Assembly: GCF_030403435.1 (NCBI RefSeq)
Contig: NZ_JAUEPH010000001.1
Location: 620,001 to 684,000, forward strand
Length of the DNA: 64,000 nucleotides
Direction: 5' to 3'
Origin: Algoriphagus sediminis
GTDB lineage: Bacteria > Bacteroidota > Bacteroidia > Cytophagales > Cyclobacteriaceae
A program made the translations under genes and the position numbers. This document shows, one piece after another, positions 25,739 through 36,165 of this stretch. Position 1 is the stretch's first letter, and each line of letters opens with the position of its first letter. The notes under the pieces are model-generated. The model did no database searches. It was not told the DNA's origin and saw only the letters and a list, made by a program, of their open reading frames with translations.

Positions 25739-27031
25739 ATGAAGAAAATCCTGAGTATCCCTCTTTTGTGGTCCGTTTTTATTTTTGCCAGTTGTAGCTC
25801 AAGTTCAAACGAACAAACTTTTGATTCCAGTAAGCTCCCAAGGGTAAGCACCGAGGAAATGGAAAAAGTCGTGGAAGCTTTTATAATGGCAGAAGACGGT
25901 GACACCATTGAAATCCCCGGTGGCTTTTATTCCTTTAACACCCAATTGATTATTGACAATAAGTCTGACATAACTATAGTTGGACAGGGAATGGAAGAGA
26001 CCGTTTTGTCTTTTCGTGAGCTAAGAGCAGGTGGTGAGGGGATTAAACTCGTTGGAAAAAATATCACCATCGAAAATCTAACCATCGAGGATGCGCCGGG
26101 AGACGGAGTCAAAGCTCAACATACAGATGGAATTACCTTCCGAAAGATTAATGTGACTTGGACAAATGGTGACAAGTCCAAAAATGGAACTTATGCCATC
26201 TATCCGGTGCAATGCAAAAATGTGCTCGTGGATGAGGTAATCGCCTCACACTCTCGTGATGCGGGGATTTATGTTGGCCAATCAGAAAATATCGTGGTAA
26301 AGAATTCTTTAGCCTTTGGAAATGTGGCAGGAATTGAAATCGAAAACTGTGACAATGCTGAAGTTTTTAACAACGTAGCCAGAAATAATTCTGCTGGTAT
26401 CTTAGTTTTTAACTTACCCGGTCTTCCAAAGTCTGATGGTAAGGGTACCAAAATTTACAACAATGAGATAATTGAAAATAACCATGAAAACTTTGCGACG
26501 CCTTTAAGTGACGAGCCAAATGGGAATACAGTAACCATGATTCCTCCAGGTTCAGGAGTAGTTCTTTTGGCAGCAAAGGAAGTGGAGCTTTTCAATAACA
26601 AAATCTTGAGAAATAAAACCACAGGAGTAGCGATCGCCAGCTACCAGATCACTGGATTTCCAAGCGAAGCACCAAACTGGTCCCCTTACACTACAGGAAT
26701 TTATGTTCATAGCAATACGTATGAGCGGACTATGGATTTTCCAGATTTAACCCGAGAGTTAGGCCAGTTGATTAGTGTTTATAATGCCCACGGAAAAGCA
26801 AAAACCCAGGACATTGTTTACGATGGAATTTTCAATCCTGATTTAGGTGAGGATATTTCGAGTAATCCCATGAGAGTTTGTATCGCAGAAACTGGAATTG
26901 AAGAGATGCACTTTACCCTTTTTGATCTTTCAGGTGGTGAGGATGACATTAAATCTTCAGCAGATTATGCTCCATTCCAGAACTGTCAAGTAACTGTCAA
27001 TACAAAAGTGGAGAGCCTTGCTTACCTGTAA
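25739..27031 (+). CDS. Parallel beta-helix lipoprotein (TIGR03805-type)
   Basis: A 430-residue lipoprotein from ATG 25739 (a TTG ten codons earlier is not signal-like). The lipobox FASC places the anchor at about residue 18. The body has about eight turns of right-handed beta-helix, with repeats such as NITIENLTIEDAPGDGVKAQ and further runs of N-x-G-I motifs. The TIGR03805 model describes such proteins as found beside the TIGR03806 family, which is exactly the next gene here. The two probably act together on an exported polymer or in an oxidative reaction; no substrate is known. Confidence 0.82.
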   Translation: MKKILSIPLLWSVFIFASCSSSSNEQTFDSSKLPRVSTEEMEKVVEAFIMAEDGDTIEIPGGFYSFNTQLIIDNKSDITIVGQGMEETVLSFRELRAGGEGIKLVGKNITIENLTIEDAPGDGVKAQHTDGITFRKINVTWTNGDKSKNGTYAIYPVQCKNVLVDEVIASHSRDAGIYVGQSENIVVKNSLAFGNVAGIEIENCDNAEVFNNVARNNSAGILVFNLPGLPKSDGKGTKIYNNEIIENNHENFATPLSDEPNGNTVTMIPPGSGVVLLAAKEVELFNNKILRNKTTGVAIASYQITGFPSEAPNWSPYTTGIYVHSNTYERTMDFPDLTRELGQLISVYNAHGKAKTQDIVYDGIFNPDLGEDISSNPMRVCIAETGIEEMHFTLFDLSGGEDDIKSSADYAPFQNCQVTVNTKVESLAYL

Positions 27032-27044
27032 TCCAAAAGAAGGT

Positions 27045-28151
27045 ATGAAGAAGTTGGAGAGAAAAAAAACCTTGATTATCGCCCTTTTTGGGATTGGAAT
27101 CATAAGCTTTGGGTGCAACCCTGAAGAGGAGAAAGCGGAAGTCAAAAAGCAAGTAATTCTGGAAGCGGAAGAGGCTGATGGAAGTTATCCCTATAAAAGA
27201 TTATCTACATATGGTTTTTTTGAAGGGGAAATTACAGATTTAAATGCCACCGAAAACGTGGTTCTCTATGAACCTGCATCTTCCTTATTTACTGATTATG
27301 CCTGGAAGAGCCGTTTTGTTTATTTCCCTGAAGGTGAGGTAGCACAAATCAATGAAGAGGAGGAAATTGATTTTCCAGAAGGAACCATTATTATCAAGAA
27401 CTTCTATTATCCCGAAGATTTCAGAAACCCGAAAAAGGGAAAAAGAATCATTGAAACCAGATTGATGATTAATGGTACAAAAGGCTGGGAAGCCTGGCCG
27501 TATATATGGAATGATGAGCAAACGGATGCCATTCTCAAGGTAGTGGGAGGTTCTACGCAAGTCGCTTTTACAAATTCTGACGGCCAAGAGCAGCTAATTG
27601 ATTACATCATCCCAAATAAAAATCAATGCAAAAGCTGTCACAATAAGTCTGAGGTCATGACACCAATCGGAGTTAAGGTTAAGCACTTGAATAATGAACT
27701 GAACTATGGTTTTGAGACAAAGAATCAATTGGCTTTCTGGTCAGAACAGGGATATCTGAATGGCTTCAAAGGCCTCGAAGCTCATCCCGCAATGATTAAT
27801 TATGAAACGGAATCACTTCCTCTTGATCAAAGGGCTATGGCTTATCTGGACATTAATTGTTCCCATTGCCATAGTGCTGAAGGACCTGCCAGTACATCTG
27901 GGTTATTTCTGACTTACGACCAAAAAGACCCAATGAAATTAGGAATTAATAAGACCCCTGTGGCAGCTGGAAATGGTGCGGGTTCTTATATTTTTGATAT
28001 ATATCCGGGAAAAGGTGATGAGTCTATAATGACTCACCGAATGAATAGTACCGAGGTAGGTGTAGCCATGCCGGAGATTGGCAGGACAACCATCCATACC
28101 GAAGGGGTTCAATTAATCCGTGACTGGATCAATAGCCTGGAAAGCGAGTAA
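27045..28151 (+). CDS. Diheme c-type cytochrome lipoprotein (SO2930 / TIGR03806 family)
   Basis: A 368-residue exported lipoprotein from ATG 27045 with an AAGAAGG-type site before it; the longer frame begins with TTG. The anchor Cys lies in ISFGC. Two haem motifs, CKSCH (near residue 195) and CSHCH (near residue 275), fit a diheme c-type cytochrome. It follows the beta-helix gene by 13 bp, and the pair ends in a bidirectional terminator. The electron acceptor is not known. Confidence 0.82.
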   Translation: MKKLERKKTLIIALFGIGIISFGCNPEEEKAEVKKQVILEAEEADGSYPYKRLSTYGFFEGEITDLNATENVVLYEPASSLFTDYAWKSRFVYFPEGEVAQINEEEEIDFPEGTIIIKNFYYPEDFRNPKKGKRIIETRLMINGTKGWEAWPYIWNDEQTDAILKVVGGSTQVAFTNSDGQEQLIDYIIPNKNQCKSCHNKSEVMTPIGVKVKHLNNELNYGFETKNQLAFWSEQGYLNGFKGLEAHPAMINYETESLPLDQRAMAYLDINCSHCHSAEGPASTSGLFLTYDQKDPMKLGINKTPVAAGNGAGSYIFDIYPGKGDESIMTHRMNSTEVGVAMPEIGRTTIHTEGVQLIRDWINSLESE

Positions 28152-28164
28152 TTGTCTTTTAGAC

Positions 28165-28202
28165 AAAAAAGGGTGCCGAACAAATCGACACCCTTTTTTT
28201 TT
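28165..28202. terminator. Bidirectional terminator between the cytochrome gene and sdhB
   Basis: A nine-pair stem with one mismatch (171-179 against 185-193 of this kilobase) is flanked by A6 and T9, so it should stop transcription from both sides. Confidence 0.8.
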
Positions 28203-28218
28203 ACTCAATGAATATAAA

Positions 28219-28968
28219 TTAAACGTTTTCGCTACTTACCGCTGCAGAGAAATATTCGCGGTTCATTCTAGCGATGTTCGTAAGGCTAATTCCCTTTGGA
28301 CACTCAGCGGAACATGCTCCTGTGTTGGTGCAAGCTCCAAAGCCTTCTGCATCCATTTGAGCAATCATCTTTTCTGCCCTTGTTTTTCTTTCTACCTGAC
28401 CTTGCGGAAGCATGGCCAGTTGGGAAACTTTAGCCGAGGTAAATAGCATTGCGGATGCATTTTTACAAGCAGCTACACAGGCACCGCAGCCTATACAAGT
28501 TGCCGCGTCAAATGCCTCGTCAGCTATCACCTTCGGAATAGGTATCTCATTTGCATCAGGAACCCCTCCAGTATTTACAGAGACATATCCCCCTGCCTGA
28601 ATGATTCGGTCAAATGCAGATCGATCTACAACCAAGTCTTTCACTACAGGGAAAGCGGCCGCTCTCCAAGGCTCGATTGTTATGGTTTCTCCATCAGAAA
28701 ATGATCTCATGTGCAGCTGGCAGGTGGTAGTTTGCAATGGACCATGAGGTTTCCCATTGATATATAACGAACACATACCACAGATTCCTTCACGACAATC
28801 GTGATCAAAATGGATAGGATCTTCACCTTTTTCGGAAAGCTGTTCGTTTAACACATCCATCATTTCCAGAAAGGACATGTCTTTAGAAATTCCATCCAAA
28901 GGATAGGTCACAAAACCTCCCTTATCTGTTGCACTTTTTTGTCTCCAAACTTTTATCGTCAGTTTCAT
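28219..28968 (-). CDS. sdhB: Succinate dehydrogenase/fumarate reductase iron-sulfur subunit
   Basis: A 249-residue subunit carrying electrons from the flavin to the membrane quinone. The plant-type 2Fe-2S site is seen in [12 protein letters not shown] and a later Cys (TTTCQLH). The 4Fe-4S site is [11 protein letters not shown], and the 3Fe-4S cysteines lie in [13 protein letters not shown]. The bound cysteines fit the b558 class used in Bacteroidota (Wolinella-like). It is the last gene of sdhC-sdhA-sdhB, 19 bp after sdhA. Confidence 0.96.
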   Translation of the reverse strand: MKLTIKVWRQKSATDKGGFVTYPLDGISKDMSFLEMMDVLNEQLSEKGEDPIHFDHDCREGICGMCSLYINGKPHGPLQTTTCQLHMRSFSDGETITIEPWRAAAFPVVKDLVVDRSAFDRIIQAGGYVSVNTGGVPDANEIPIPKVIADEAFDAATCIGCGACVAACKNASAMLFTSAKVSQLAMLPQGQVERKTRAEKMIAQMDAEGFGACTNTGACSAECPKGISLTNIARMNREYFSAAVSSENV

Positions 28969-28987
28969 ATTTACTCTCTTTCTGTCT

Positions 28988-30922
28988 TTATTTATAAGAA
29001 CGCTGAGTCAACTTCACATTTTCGAACTCTAGTGGTTCCTTCTCTAAAACTTCTTCCTCATTATCTCCCATATATTTCCATGCGGCCACATAGGCAAAGT
29101 TCTCATCATCTCTAAGAGCTTCGCCCTCAGGAGTTTGATATTCTTCTCTGAAGTGACCTCCACAGGACTCATTTCTATTATATGCGTCATCAATCATAAG
29201 CTCACCTAGTTCAAGGAAATCTGCTACACGATTGGCTTTTTCAAGAGATTGATTAAGTTCCTCATTGGATCCAATCACCTTTACATCCTTCCAGAATTCA
29301 TCTCTAAGGGCTTTGATTTCCTTCTTCGCCTTCTGTAAACCTTCAGCAGTCCTGGCCATACCGCATTCGTTCCACATGATCTTTCCTAATTTCTTGTGGA
29401 AATAATCTACCGTTTTGGAACCGTTGATGCTTAGAATTTTTTCAATTCTCTCCTTTACCTCTCCAGCAACCTTCGCAAACTCAGGATTATCAGAATCTAC
29501 TGGTGCTGGACCAATTTTCGCTAAATAGTCTCCCAAAGTGTAAGGAATAACAAAATAACCATCTGCCAGACCTTGCATCAATGCTGAAGCACCAAGCCTA
29601 TTGGCTCCATGATCAGAGAAATTGGCTTCGCCCAAAGCATAAAGCCCTGGCACAGTGGTCATCAGATTATAATCAACCCAAAGTCCGCCCATAGTGTAGT
29701 GAACTGCAGGGTAAATCATCATTGGAACCTGATAAGGATTTTCTCCGGTGATCTGCTGATACATATCAAAAAGGTTACCGTATCTGGCCCTGATGTTATC
29801 TTCTCCATCTCTTTTGATAGCATCTCTAAAGTCAAGGAAAACCGCTTCACCAGTTTCATTCACTCCTCTTCCTTCATCGCAAACATATTTCGCATTTCTA
29901 GAAGCCACGTCCCTAGGAACCAGGTTACCGAAGGATGGATACTTTCTTTCCAGATAATAATCTCTCTCCTCTTCCGGGATATCATTTGCTTTAATTCCAC
30001 CTGATCTCAGTTTCTCAGCCATTTCCTTAGTCCTTGGCACCCATACTCGACCATCATTTCGGAGTGACTCAGACATCAATGTCAGCTTAGACTGGTGATC
30101 TCCGGATACCGGAATACAGGTGGGGTGGATCTGCGTATAGCAAGGATTTGCAAAATAGGCTCCTCTTTTATGCGCTCTCCAGGCCGCAGTCACATTAGAA
30201 CCCATAGCATTAGTGGAAAGGAAAAATACATTTCCATAACCACCCGTGCAGAGTAAAACGGCATGTGCGGCGTGAGTTTCAATAGCACCAGTAATCAAAT
30301 TCCGGGTAACAATACCTTTAGCTTCGCCATCGATTTTCACAAGATCCATCATCTCCGTCCTAGGGTAAAGCTTCACCTTTCCGTTTGCTACCTGACGGCT
30401 CAACGCAGAATAGGCTCCCAAAAGTAACTGCTGCCCCGTTTGGCCTCTGGCATAGAAAGTCCTGGACACCTGAGCCCCACCAAAGGATCTGTTGGCGAGC
30501 AAGCCACCATATTCCCTTGCGAAAGGAACACCCTGTGCCACACATTGATCAATGATATTAACCGAAACTTCGGCAAGTCGATATACATTAGCTTCTCTTG
30601 CTCTGTAATCACCGCCTTTTACAGTATCGTAAAAAAGCCTGTAAACTGAGTCCCCATCATTTTGATAGTTCTTGGCAGCATTAATTCCTCCCTGAGCTGC
30701 AATTGAATGCGCTCGTCTTGGACTATCCTGGAAGCAAAATGCTTTCACATTGTAGCCCAGCTCCGCGAGGGATGCTGCCGCAGAGGCACCGGCAAGTCCG
30801 GTTCCCACAACGATTACATCGTATTTTCTTTTATTCGCTGGGTTGACCAGCTTACTGCTGAATTTATGATTGGTCCATTTCTCGGCGATCGGACCAGCAG
30901 GTATTTTGGAATCTAGAATCAT
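28988..30922 (-). CDS. sdhA: Succinate dehydrogenase/fumarate reductase flavoprotein subunit
   Basis: A 644-residue subunit with the Rossmann FAD motif [20 protein letters not shown] (residues about 37-56). The covalent-FAD histidine lies in [11 protein letters not shown]. The active-site block HPTCIP and the capping-domain Arg in [12 protein letters not shown]...[19 protein letters not shown] fit the family. It oxidises succinate to fumarate or the reverse, on the cytoplasmic side of the membrane. It lies 12 bp after sdhC. Confidence 0.97.
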   Translation of the reverse strand: MILDSKIPAGPIAEKWTNHKFSSKLVNPANKRKYDVIVVGTGLAGASAAASLAELGYNVKAFCFQDSPRRAHSIAAQGGINAAKNYQNDGDSVYRLFYDTVKGGDYRAREANVYRLAEVSVNIIDQCVAQGVPFAREYGGLLANRSFGGAQVSRTFYARGQTGQQLLLGAYSALSRQVANGKVKLYPRTEMMDLVKIDGEAKGIVTRNLITGAIETHAAHAVLLCTGGYGNVFFLSTNAMGSNVTAAWRAHKRGAYFANPCYTQIHPTCIPVSGDHQSKLTLMSESLRNDGRVWVPRTKEMAEKLRSGGIKANDIPEEERDYYLERKYPSFGNLVPRDVASRNAKYVCDEGRGVNETGEAVFLDFRDAIKRDGEDNIRARYGNLFDMYQQITGENPYQVPMMIYPAVHYTMGGLWVDYNLMTTVPGLYALGEANFSDHGANRLGASALMQGLADGYFVIPYTLGDYLAKIGPAPVDSDNPEFAKVAGEVKERIEKILSINGSKTVDYFHKKLGKIMWNECGMARTAEGLQKAKKEIKALRDEFWKDVKVIGSNEELNQSLEKANRVADFLELGELMIDDAYNRNESCGGHFREEYQTPEGEALRDDENFAYVAAWKYMGDNEEEVLEKEPLEFENVKLTQRSYK

Positions 30923-30934
30923 TTGACTATTGAT

Positions 30935-31618
30935 TTAGCTCTGTGTGAAATAGATATAAATCGGCATGCTGGCGAACAGTAGAGGCACCACAACACTATA
31001 CAACTTTCCCAACGTCTCTATTGCCGGTGAATATTTTTTATGATTTAATCCTAATGTTTGGAAGGCGCTGGCAAATCCATGCGATAAGTGAAATGCCAAA
31101 AAAGCCATGGCTACCACATATCCTATGACCATTAGCTCATTCTGAAAGGCAAAGCTTACTATACTAAAGAGATCTTTGTACTGCTCTCCTTCATAAGAAA
31201 CCATGGGAATATCTCCCCAGTGCATCTGATACCAAAAGCTTTGCATGTGGACTACTAAGAAAATCAAAATGATTGTTCCAAGGATGCCCATATTTCGAGA
31301 AGCAAGGCTGCTGCTCCCTGATTGCTTTGACATTCCATAACCAATTGGTCTGGCTTTTTTATTTTGGCGTGTGAGCCAAATAGAATAAATGACATGCCCT
31401 ATAACTGAGATATAAGTCAGATAGGACAAAATTTTCACAGCCGGATTCGTGGTCATGAATTTGGCATAGATGTTAAAAGCCTCTCCCCCATCTCCTTTAA
31501 AGAGGAGAAGGTTTCCTGACACATGGCCAGTTAAAAACAGGATTAGAAAAAGGCCCGTTAGAGCCATAATCAGCTTTCTTCCTAGCGTGCTACTTAAGGT
31601 TTTGGTAACCCAACTCAT
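30935..31618 (-). CDS. sdhC: Succinate dehydrogenase cytochrome b558 subunit
   Basis: A 227-residue membrane anchor with five helices and several histidines (GHVSGN, GHVIYS, VHMQSF, HLSHGFASAFQ) that should bind two b haems and the quinone. It is the single-protein anchor of the type found in Bacteroidota and Bacillus/Wolinella, so no sdhD is expected. The gene leads the operon and has a good promoter 48 bases upstream. Confidence 0.94.
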   Translation of the reverse strand: MSWVTKTLSSTLGRKLIMALTGLFLILFLTGHVSGNLLLFKGDGGEAFNIYAKFMTTNPAVKILSYLTYISVIGHVIYSIWLTRQNKKARPIGYGMSKQSGSSSLASRNMGILGTIILIFLVVHMQSFWYQMHWGDIPMVSYEGEQYKDLFSIVSFAFQNELMVIGYVVAMAFLAFHLSHGFASAFQTLGLNHKKYSPAIETLGKLYSVVVPLLFASMPIYIYFTQS

Positions 31619-31665
31619 AAATGTTTCCTATTAATTGAGAACGTTAATTTCTTAAAATCAAAGAT

Positions 31666-31696
31666 CAAATTTACATCTGCAATCTTTGCCAAACAA
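31666..31696 (-). promoter_or_regulatory. Promoter of sdhCAB
   Basis: On the reverse strand TTG (31694-31696) is followed after 20 bases by TAAATTTG (31666-31673), a full TAnnTTTG match. The leader to the sdhC ATG would be about 40 bases. The remainder of the gap 31619-31919 shows no gene; it holds the leader of the divergent secreted-protein gene. Confidence 0.6.
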
Positions 31697-31919
31697 TCTG
31701 ATCAATGCTGACATCTTTATTTTGAGAGGTTCTAAATAGAAATCACTAATTCGCCTTCTTTCATACACACCACTAACTTTTTGTTGATTTTCATTGTTTG
31801 AATTTCTCATGATTTTCTAGTTACTTTCATTTTCTGATTTGAGGAAATTTCAAATTGGCTCCGCTGTAGACTTAACCATTTAAAAGGCGTTGCGTTTTAT
31901 TTAAAAACAATCACTCGAC

Positions 31920-34706
31920 ATGATCAAAATTCTGAAGTATTCCTGGGGGCTTTTTCTCCTCTTTTTTTTCGCAGGAATTACTAATTCATATGCCACTCAC
32001 ATTCGGGCAGGTGAGATCATCGCCGAGCGTATTTCAGTACAAGCGCTTACCTACCGAATTACTGTGGTGGGCTACACGGATACCAGATCAAGTGTGGTTT
32101 TTGGACCTGGAACTGTAAATTTTGGGGATGGACGAGAAGTACAGCTTAACACTGAAAGTGACTTTTCTTTAGTAGAATCCCTAGGTAACCAAATTGAGAA
32201 AAACACCTTTGTTGTCACCCATACCTTCCAGGGACCTGGCGTCTACACCATCCGTTTTCAGGAGTTCAATCGAAACGATTTAACGCTCAATATGGATAAT
32301 TCTGTGGATACGCCTTTTTACGTGGAAACACAGATTACAATTGATCCTTTCATCGGGGTAAATAATTCACCGGTGCTAACTATCCCGCCAGTTGACAACG
32401 GTGCTGTAAACGTGAGGTATATTCATAATCCAGGAGCATTTGACCCAGATGGTGATAGTTTAGCCTACGAATTAGATGTACCAAAGCAGGCTTTTCAGCG
32501 TCCAGTGAATAATTACAGAAGCCCCGCTTCTGCCGAATTTAGCTTCAATCAGCAGGACGGTAGTGTTCCCGCATTTTTAACCCTCGACCCCATTTTTGGA
32601 GATTTGATCTGGGATGCCCCTGGCACCGTAGGACAGTTCAATGTAGCCTTTCGAATTAAAGAATATCGAAAACTCGATGGAGTTTGGGAACAAATAGGCT
32701 ATGTGGTTCGGGACATGCAGATCATTATCGAAAACTCTGATAACCGAAGACCGGAATTAATTTTGCCGCCTGATCTGTGCGTCGAAGCCGGAACTTTAAT
32801 TGAAGAAATCATCCAAGGAAGTGATCCCGATGGAGATCCTATAAAAATAGAGGTCTTTGGTGAGCCTATTGAAATCACCACTTCGCCGGCTACCTATTCC
32901 CCAGATGATGGAGATTTCCAGCCATCGCCTGGAATTGTAAACTTTGAGTGGCAAACAGTTTGTAATCACGTAAGGGCAAGAGAATATGACGTCCGGGTTA
33001 GAATTACAGATCAGCCAAGATCCGGTCCAGCTTTGGTAGATATCAAAACCTGGAGAATAAAAGTTATCGGTCCTCCACCTGTGGTGGACCAGCTCGAGCA
33101 AATGCCCGGGCGAACGGTGGAAATTAATTGGGATCCATATGTCTGTGCCAATTCGGCAAATGAAATGCAGGTTTGGAGACGAATCAATTCCGATCCATAT
33201 GAACCAGATAGCTGTGAGACAGGCATCAGGGCAGGATATGAGCTCATAGGAACCACTGATATGGAAACCTTCAGTTTTGAAGATTTAAATGGCGGTGAAG
33301 GGTTAGCTCCTGGTAACACCTACTGCTACAGACTAGTGGCAGCTTATCCAGAACCTAGAGCCGGAGAAAGTGTGGTTTCGGATGAAATCTGTATCACTAT
33401 TGATGTGGATGTTCCAATTATCACTAATGTCAGCATAGAAGAAACAGATACTGAGGATGGAGAGATTTTCATCAAATGGACTCCTCCCTATGACATCGAT
33501 CAGACCCAATTTCCTGGTCCTTATCAATATGAGTTATTGAGGCATGATGGATTTACTGGAACAGAAGGAAGAACTTCGCTAGTAGTCACCTCCGATACTT
33601 TATTTACCGATACTGGCTTAAATACTGAGGATCTGGTGTATAATTATCGGGTAGTCTTGTATGATGGTAACACCAAAATAGACACTTCTTCATCAGCTTC
33701 CACAGTTCGGTTGGAACCTTCTATTATTAATGAAGCGATAGAGCTGAACTGGACCTTTGAAGTTCCATGGAATAATTCCATCAGTGAATTCAGGCATGAG
33801 GTGTACCGAAACCGAACCGATCCTGATGCAGCTGACGAGGACACCTTTGAGCTGATCGGGGAAGTGGATGTTACACAAAATGGCTTCACCTTCCTGGATG
33901 ATGGTACTTTTAACGGGGTGCCTTTGGATAGAGATACTGAGTATTGCTATTATGTAAGAACTGAAGGTGCTTACAATGTTGAGGGTCTTGAGTATCCACT
34001 ACTGAATAAATCTCAAATTATTTGTGCCAAGCCCGATGATGACAGACTTCCATGTCCTCCAGTATTGGTCTTCGAAGGCCCAGTTTGTGAAGAATATTTA
34101 GCTGAGCAGCCATGTAATATTTCTACCTATGAACATGATGTCAGTTGGACTCCAGACTTCTCAGGTCAGTGTGATGATGAGCTTAGTGGGTACAGATTAT
34201 ATTACACTAATCAAGGCGAAGACAGCGAGTTCGAATTGATAGGAGAATTTACTTCCCTGGAACTAGATGCCACCATCACAGACCTCACGACCTATCGAGG
34301 CTGCTACTACATCACGGCAGTAGACAGATCCGGTAACGAGAGCGAGCCATCCAATGTAGTATGCGTGGAAAACTGCCCAAGTTACAACTTGCCGAATGCA
34401 TTCACTCCAAATAATGATGGTGTAAATGATACATTCCAAGCCTTTGATAATCCATTCTCCGAATGCCCAAGATTTGTCACAGGAGTAGAAATTTTCATCG
34501 TGAACCGATGGGGAGCCGAGGTTTTCAGATACAACAGTTTGGAATCTGCCGAGAATGACATTTTCATCCGTTGGGATGGAAGAGATAAGAATGGCAATGA
34601 CTTACCTGCCGGAACTTATTTCTATTCTGGGTCTGTTAGATTTGATGTACTAGACGAGTCACAGCAAGTGCAAAGTCTGAAGGGTACGATTCAAATCCTG
34701 AAATGA
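31920..34706 (+). CDS. Type IX secreted multidomain protein with gliding-motility C-terminal domain
   Basis: A 928-residue exported protein. The signal peptide ends near NSYAT (residues about 22-26). Two Ig-like domains follow (about 30-390), one with DPDGDSLAYEL and one with SDPDGDPIKIEV, the cadherin-like type. Three to four fibronectin type III domains follow (about 390-830). The C-terminal about 90 residues (LPNAFTPNNDGVNDTF...NRWGAEVF...WDGRDKNGNDLPAGTYFY) match TIGR04131, the type B sorting signal for type IX secretion. The protein is expected on the cell surface, likely as an adhesin or structural fibre. Its stop overlaps the next start (ATGA). Confidence 0.9.
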   Translation: MIKILKYSWGLFLLFFFAGITNSYATHIRAGEIIAERISVQALTYRITVVGYTDTRSSVVFGPGTVNFGDGREVQLNTESDFSLVESLGNQIEKNTFVVTHTFQGPGVYTIRFQEFNRNDLTLNMDNSVDTPFYVETQITIDPFIGVNNSPVLTIPPVDNGAVNVRYIHNPGAFDPDGDSLAYELDVPKQAFQRPVNNYRSPASAEFSFNQQDGSVPAFLTLDPIFGDLIWDAPGTVGQFNVAFRIKEYRKLDGVWEQIGYVVRDMQIIIENSDNRRPELILPPDLCVEAGTLIEEIIQGSDPDGDPIKIEVFGEPIEITTSPATYSPDDGDFQPSPGIVNFEWQTVCNHVRAREYDVRVRITDQPRSGPALVDIKTWRIKVIGPPPVVDQLEQMPGRTVEINWDPYVCANSANEMQVWRRINSDPYEPDSCETGIRAGYELIGTTDMETFSFEDLNGGEGLAPGNTYCYRLVAAYPEPRAGESVVSDEICITIDVDVPIITNVSIEETDTEDGEIFIKWTPPYDIDQTQFPGPYQYELLRHDGFTGTEGRTSLVVTSDTLFTDTGLNTEDLVYNYRVVLYDGNTKIDTSSSASTVRLEPSIINEAIELNWTFEVPWNNSISEFRHEVYRNRTDPDAADEDTFELIGEVDVTQNGFTFLDDGTFNGVPLDRDTEYCYYVRTEGAYNVEGLEYPLLNKSQIICAKPDDDRLPCPPVLVFEGPVCEEYLAEQPCNISTYEHDVSWTPDFSGQCDDELSGYRLYYTNQGEDSEFELIGEFTSLELDATITDLTTYRGCYYITAVDRSGNESEPSNVVCVENCPSYNLPNAFTPNNDGVNDTFQAFDNPFSECPRFVTGVEIFIVNRWGAEVFRYNSLESAENDIFIRWDGRDKNGNDLPAGTYFYSGSVRFDVLDESQQVQSLKGTIQILK

Positions 34707-35122
34707 CCGAAAAGTCCATAATTTTATTTGATGGGGTTTGCAACCTTTGCAATTCCTCGATTGATTTTATCATTCAAAGGGATAAAAATGACAAGTTTCT
34801 GGTGGGCCCTCTTCAGGAAAAGTTAGGGGGAGAGCTTACAAAGAAATTTGATATTCCGGAGGATTATCTAGACTCACTTGTACTCATTGAGAACGATCAG
34901 ATTTTTTTTAAGAGTACCGCTGCATTAAAAATCGCCAGAAATCTTTCAGGTGGATGGCCTGCTTTTTATCCTCTTATTTACCTACCCAAGGTATTACGAG
35001 ATCCTGTTTATGATTGGATCGCAAGGAATCGTTATAAGTGGTTCGGAAAGAAAAACACCTGTAGACTACCTACACCTGAAGAGTCGGCAAAATTCCTTTC
35101 AGCAGAAAATACTCCCGCCTAA
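34703..35122 (+). CDS. DCC-family thiol-disulfide oxidoreductase (DUF393)
   Basis: A 139-residue protein with the diagnostic FDGVCNLCNSSIDFI at residues 8-22, containing the CxxC pair of the DCC family, and the YPLIYLPKVLRDPVYDWIARNRY block seen in family members. It has a predicted thioredoxin-like fold. It starts inside the stop codon of the secreted-protein gene and its stop overlaps that of the convergent transporter gene by 4 bp. Whether it serves the secreted protein, which contains several cysteines, is only a suggestion from coupling. Confidence 0.85.
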   Translation: MTEKSIILFDGVCNLCNSSIDFIIQRDKNDKFLVGPLQEKLGGELTKKFDIPEDYLDSLVLIENDQIFFKSTAALKIARNLSGGWPAFYPLIYLPKVLRDPVYDWIARNRYKWFGKKNTCRLPTPEESAKFLSAENTPA

Positions 35123-36078
35123 AAATTCTGGATCACCATCCAGTAAATTGGGAAACCTATGGTAATGTTGAAAGGAAAGGTTATGGCCAGAGCCATGGGA
35201 ATATAGAGACCTTCATCTGCTTTTGGATTTGCCAGCTGCATCGCCGCAGGCACAGCAATGTATGAGGCACTTGCGGCCAAAATGGCAAAAATAAATCGAT
35301 CTCCTGGTTCAGGAGATATCCACGAACTCAAAACAGACACTATTAATCCATTGATCAAGGGAATCAAGATTGCAAATAGCAATGCGAACTTGCCATATTT
35401 GAAAAATGCTTTGAGTTTTCTGCCACTGCTGATTCCCATATCCAGAAGAAATACTGCCAAAAAGCCCTTGAAAATATCAGTGACAAATGGCTTAATTCCT
35501 TCAGCTTGCTTCTCATCCGCAATCAGTCCAATTAGCAGGGCACCAAGAATTAGAAGTACACTTCCATTAGTGAAGGCATGAATAACGATCTTTTTTATAT
35601 CTCCTTTCGCCTCTTGGGAGCTGTATTTATCTAAAAGAATTACTCCTGAAATAATGGCTGGTGCTTCCATCAAGGCCATCACGGCCACCATATGCCCCCC
35701 GAAAGTAACTCCCTGAAGCTCCAAATAGGAGACAGCTGTTACAAAAGTTACAGCAGAAATGGAACCATACGCGGCAGCGATGGCAGCAGAGTCGGCAATG
35801 GATAATTTCCTTTTTAAAATAAAGAAGGTATAGAATGGGACCGCCGCAGAAAGGAATACACCAAAGAGCAAAGCCCACAAAATACTCAAATCAAAACTGC
35901 TATGGGATAACTCCTGACCTCCTTTGAACCCGATGGAGAGCATCAAGTAAAGTGCTATAAACTTGGAACTTGTGGCCGGAATTTCAAGATCACTTTTCAA
36001 TCTCACAGCAAGAACTCCCAACACGAAGAAAAGTAGACTTGGATTGGTCAGGTTGTTTATAAGCAATTGAAAATCCAT
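35119..36078 (-). CDS. SbtA-type sodium-dependent bicarbonate transporter family protein (DUF897)
   Basis: A 319-residue membrane protein with about ten helices. The start (NLTNPSLLFFVLGVLAVRLKSDLEIP) and the block LYLMLSIGFKGGQEL match the SbtA/DUF897 family. In cyanobacteria SbtA imports bicarbonate with sodium; in heterotrophs the substrate is not settled. The gene is divergent from a LysR-type regulator 87 bp away, as often seen for this family, which suggests control by that regulator. No SbtB-like PII protein is adjacent. Confidence 0.85.
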   Translation of the reverse strand: MDFQLLINNLTNPSLLFFVLGVLAVRLKSDLEIPATSSKFIALYLMLSIGFKGGQELSHSSFDLSILWALLFGVFLSAAVPFYTFFILKRKLSIADSAAIAAAYGSISAVTFVTAVSYLELQGVTFGGHMVAVMALMEAPAIISGVILLDKYSSQEAKGDIKKIVIHAFTNGSVLLILGALLIGLIADEKQAEGIKPFVTDIFKGFLAVFLLDMGISSGRKLKAFFKYGKFALLFAILIPLINGLIVSVLSSWISPEPGDRFIFAILAASASYIAVPAAMQLANPKADEGLYIPMALAITFPFNITIGFPIYWMVIQNF

Positions 36079-36165
36079 AGAACAAATATTCTCCGTAAAT
36101 CAATTAAAAAAAAGCTTTAACATAACATTTTTTTATTCGTATGGTTTTTTATATAGATTTTACTT

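Noticed and set aside
30360..30649. Three alternative frames of 61-70 codons inside sdhA
   Set aside because: They lie in other frames of a well-conserved gene and carry no recognisable features.
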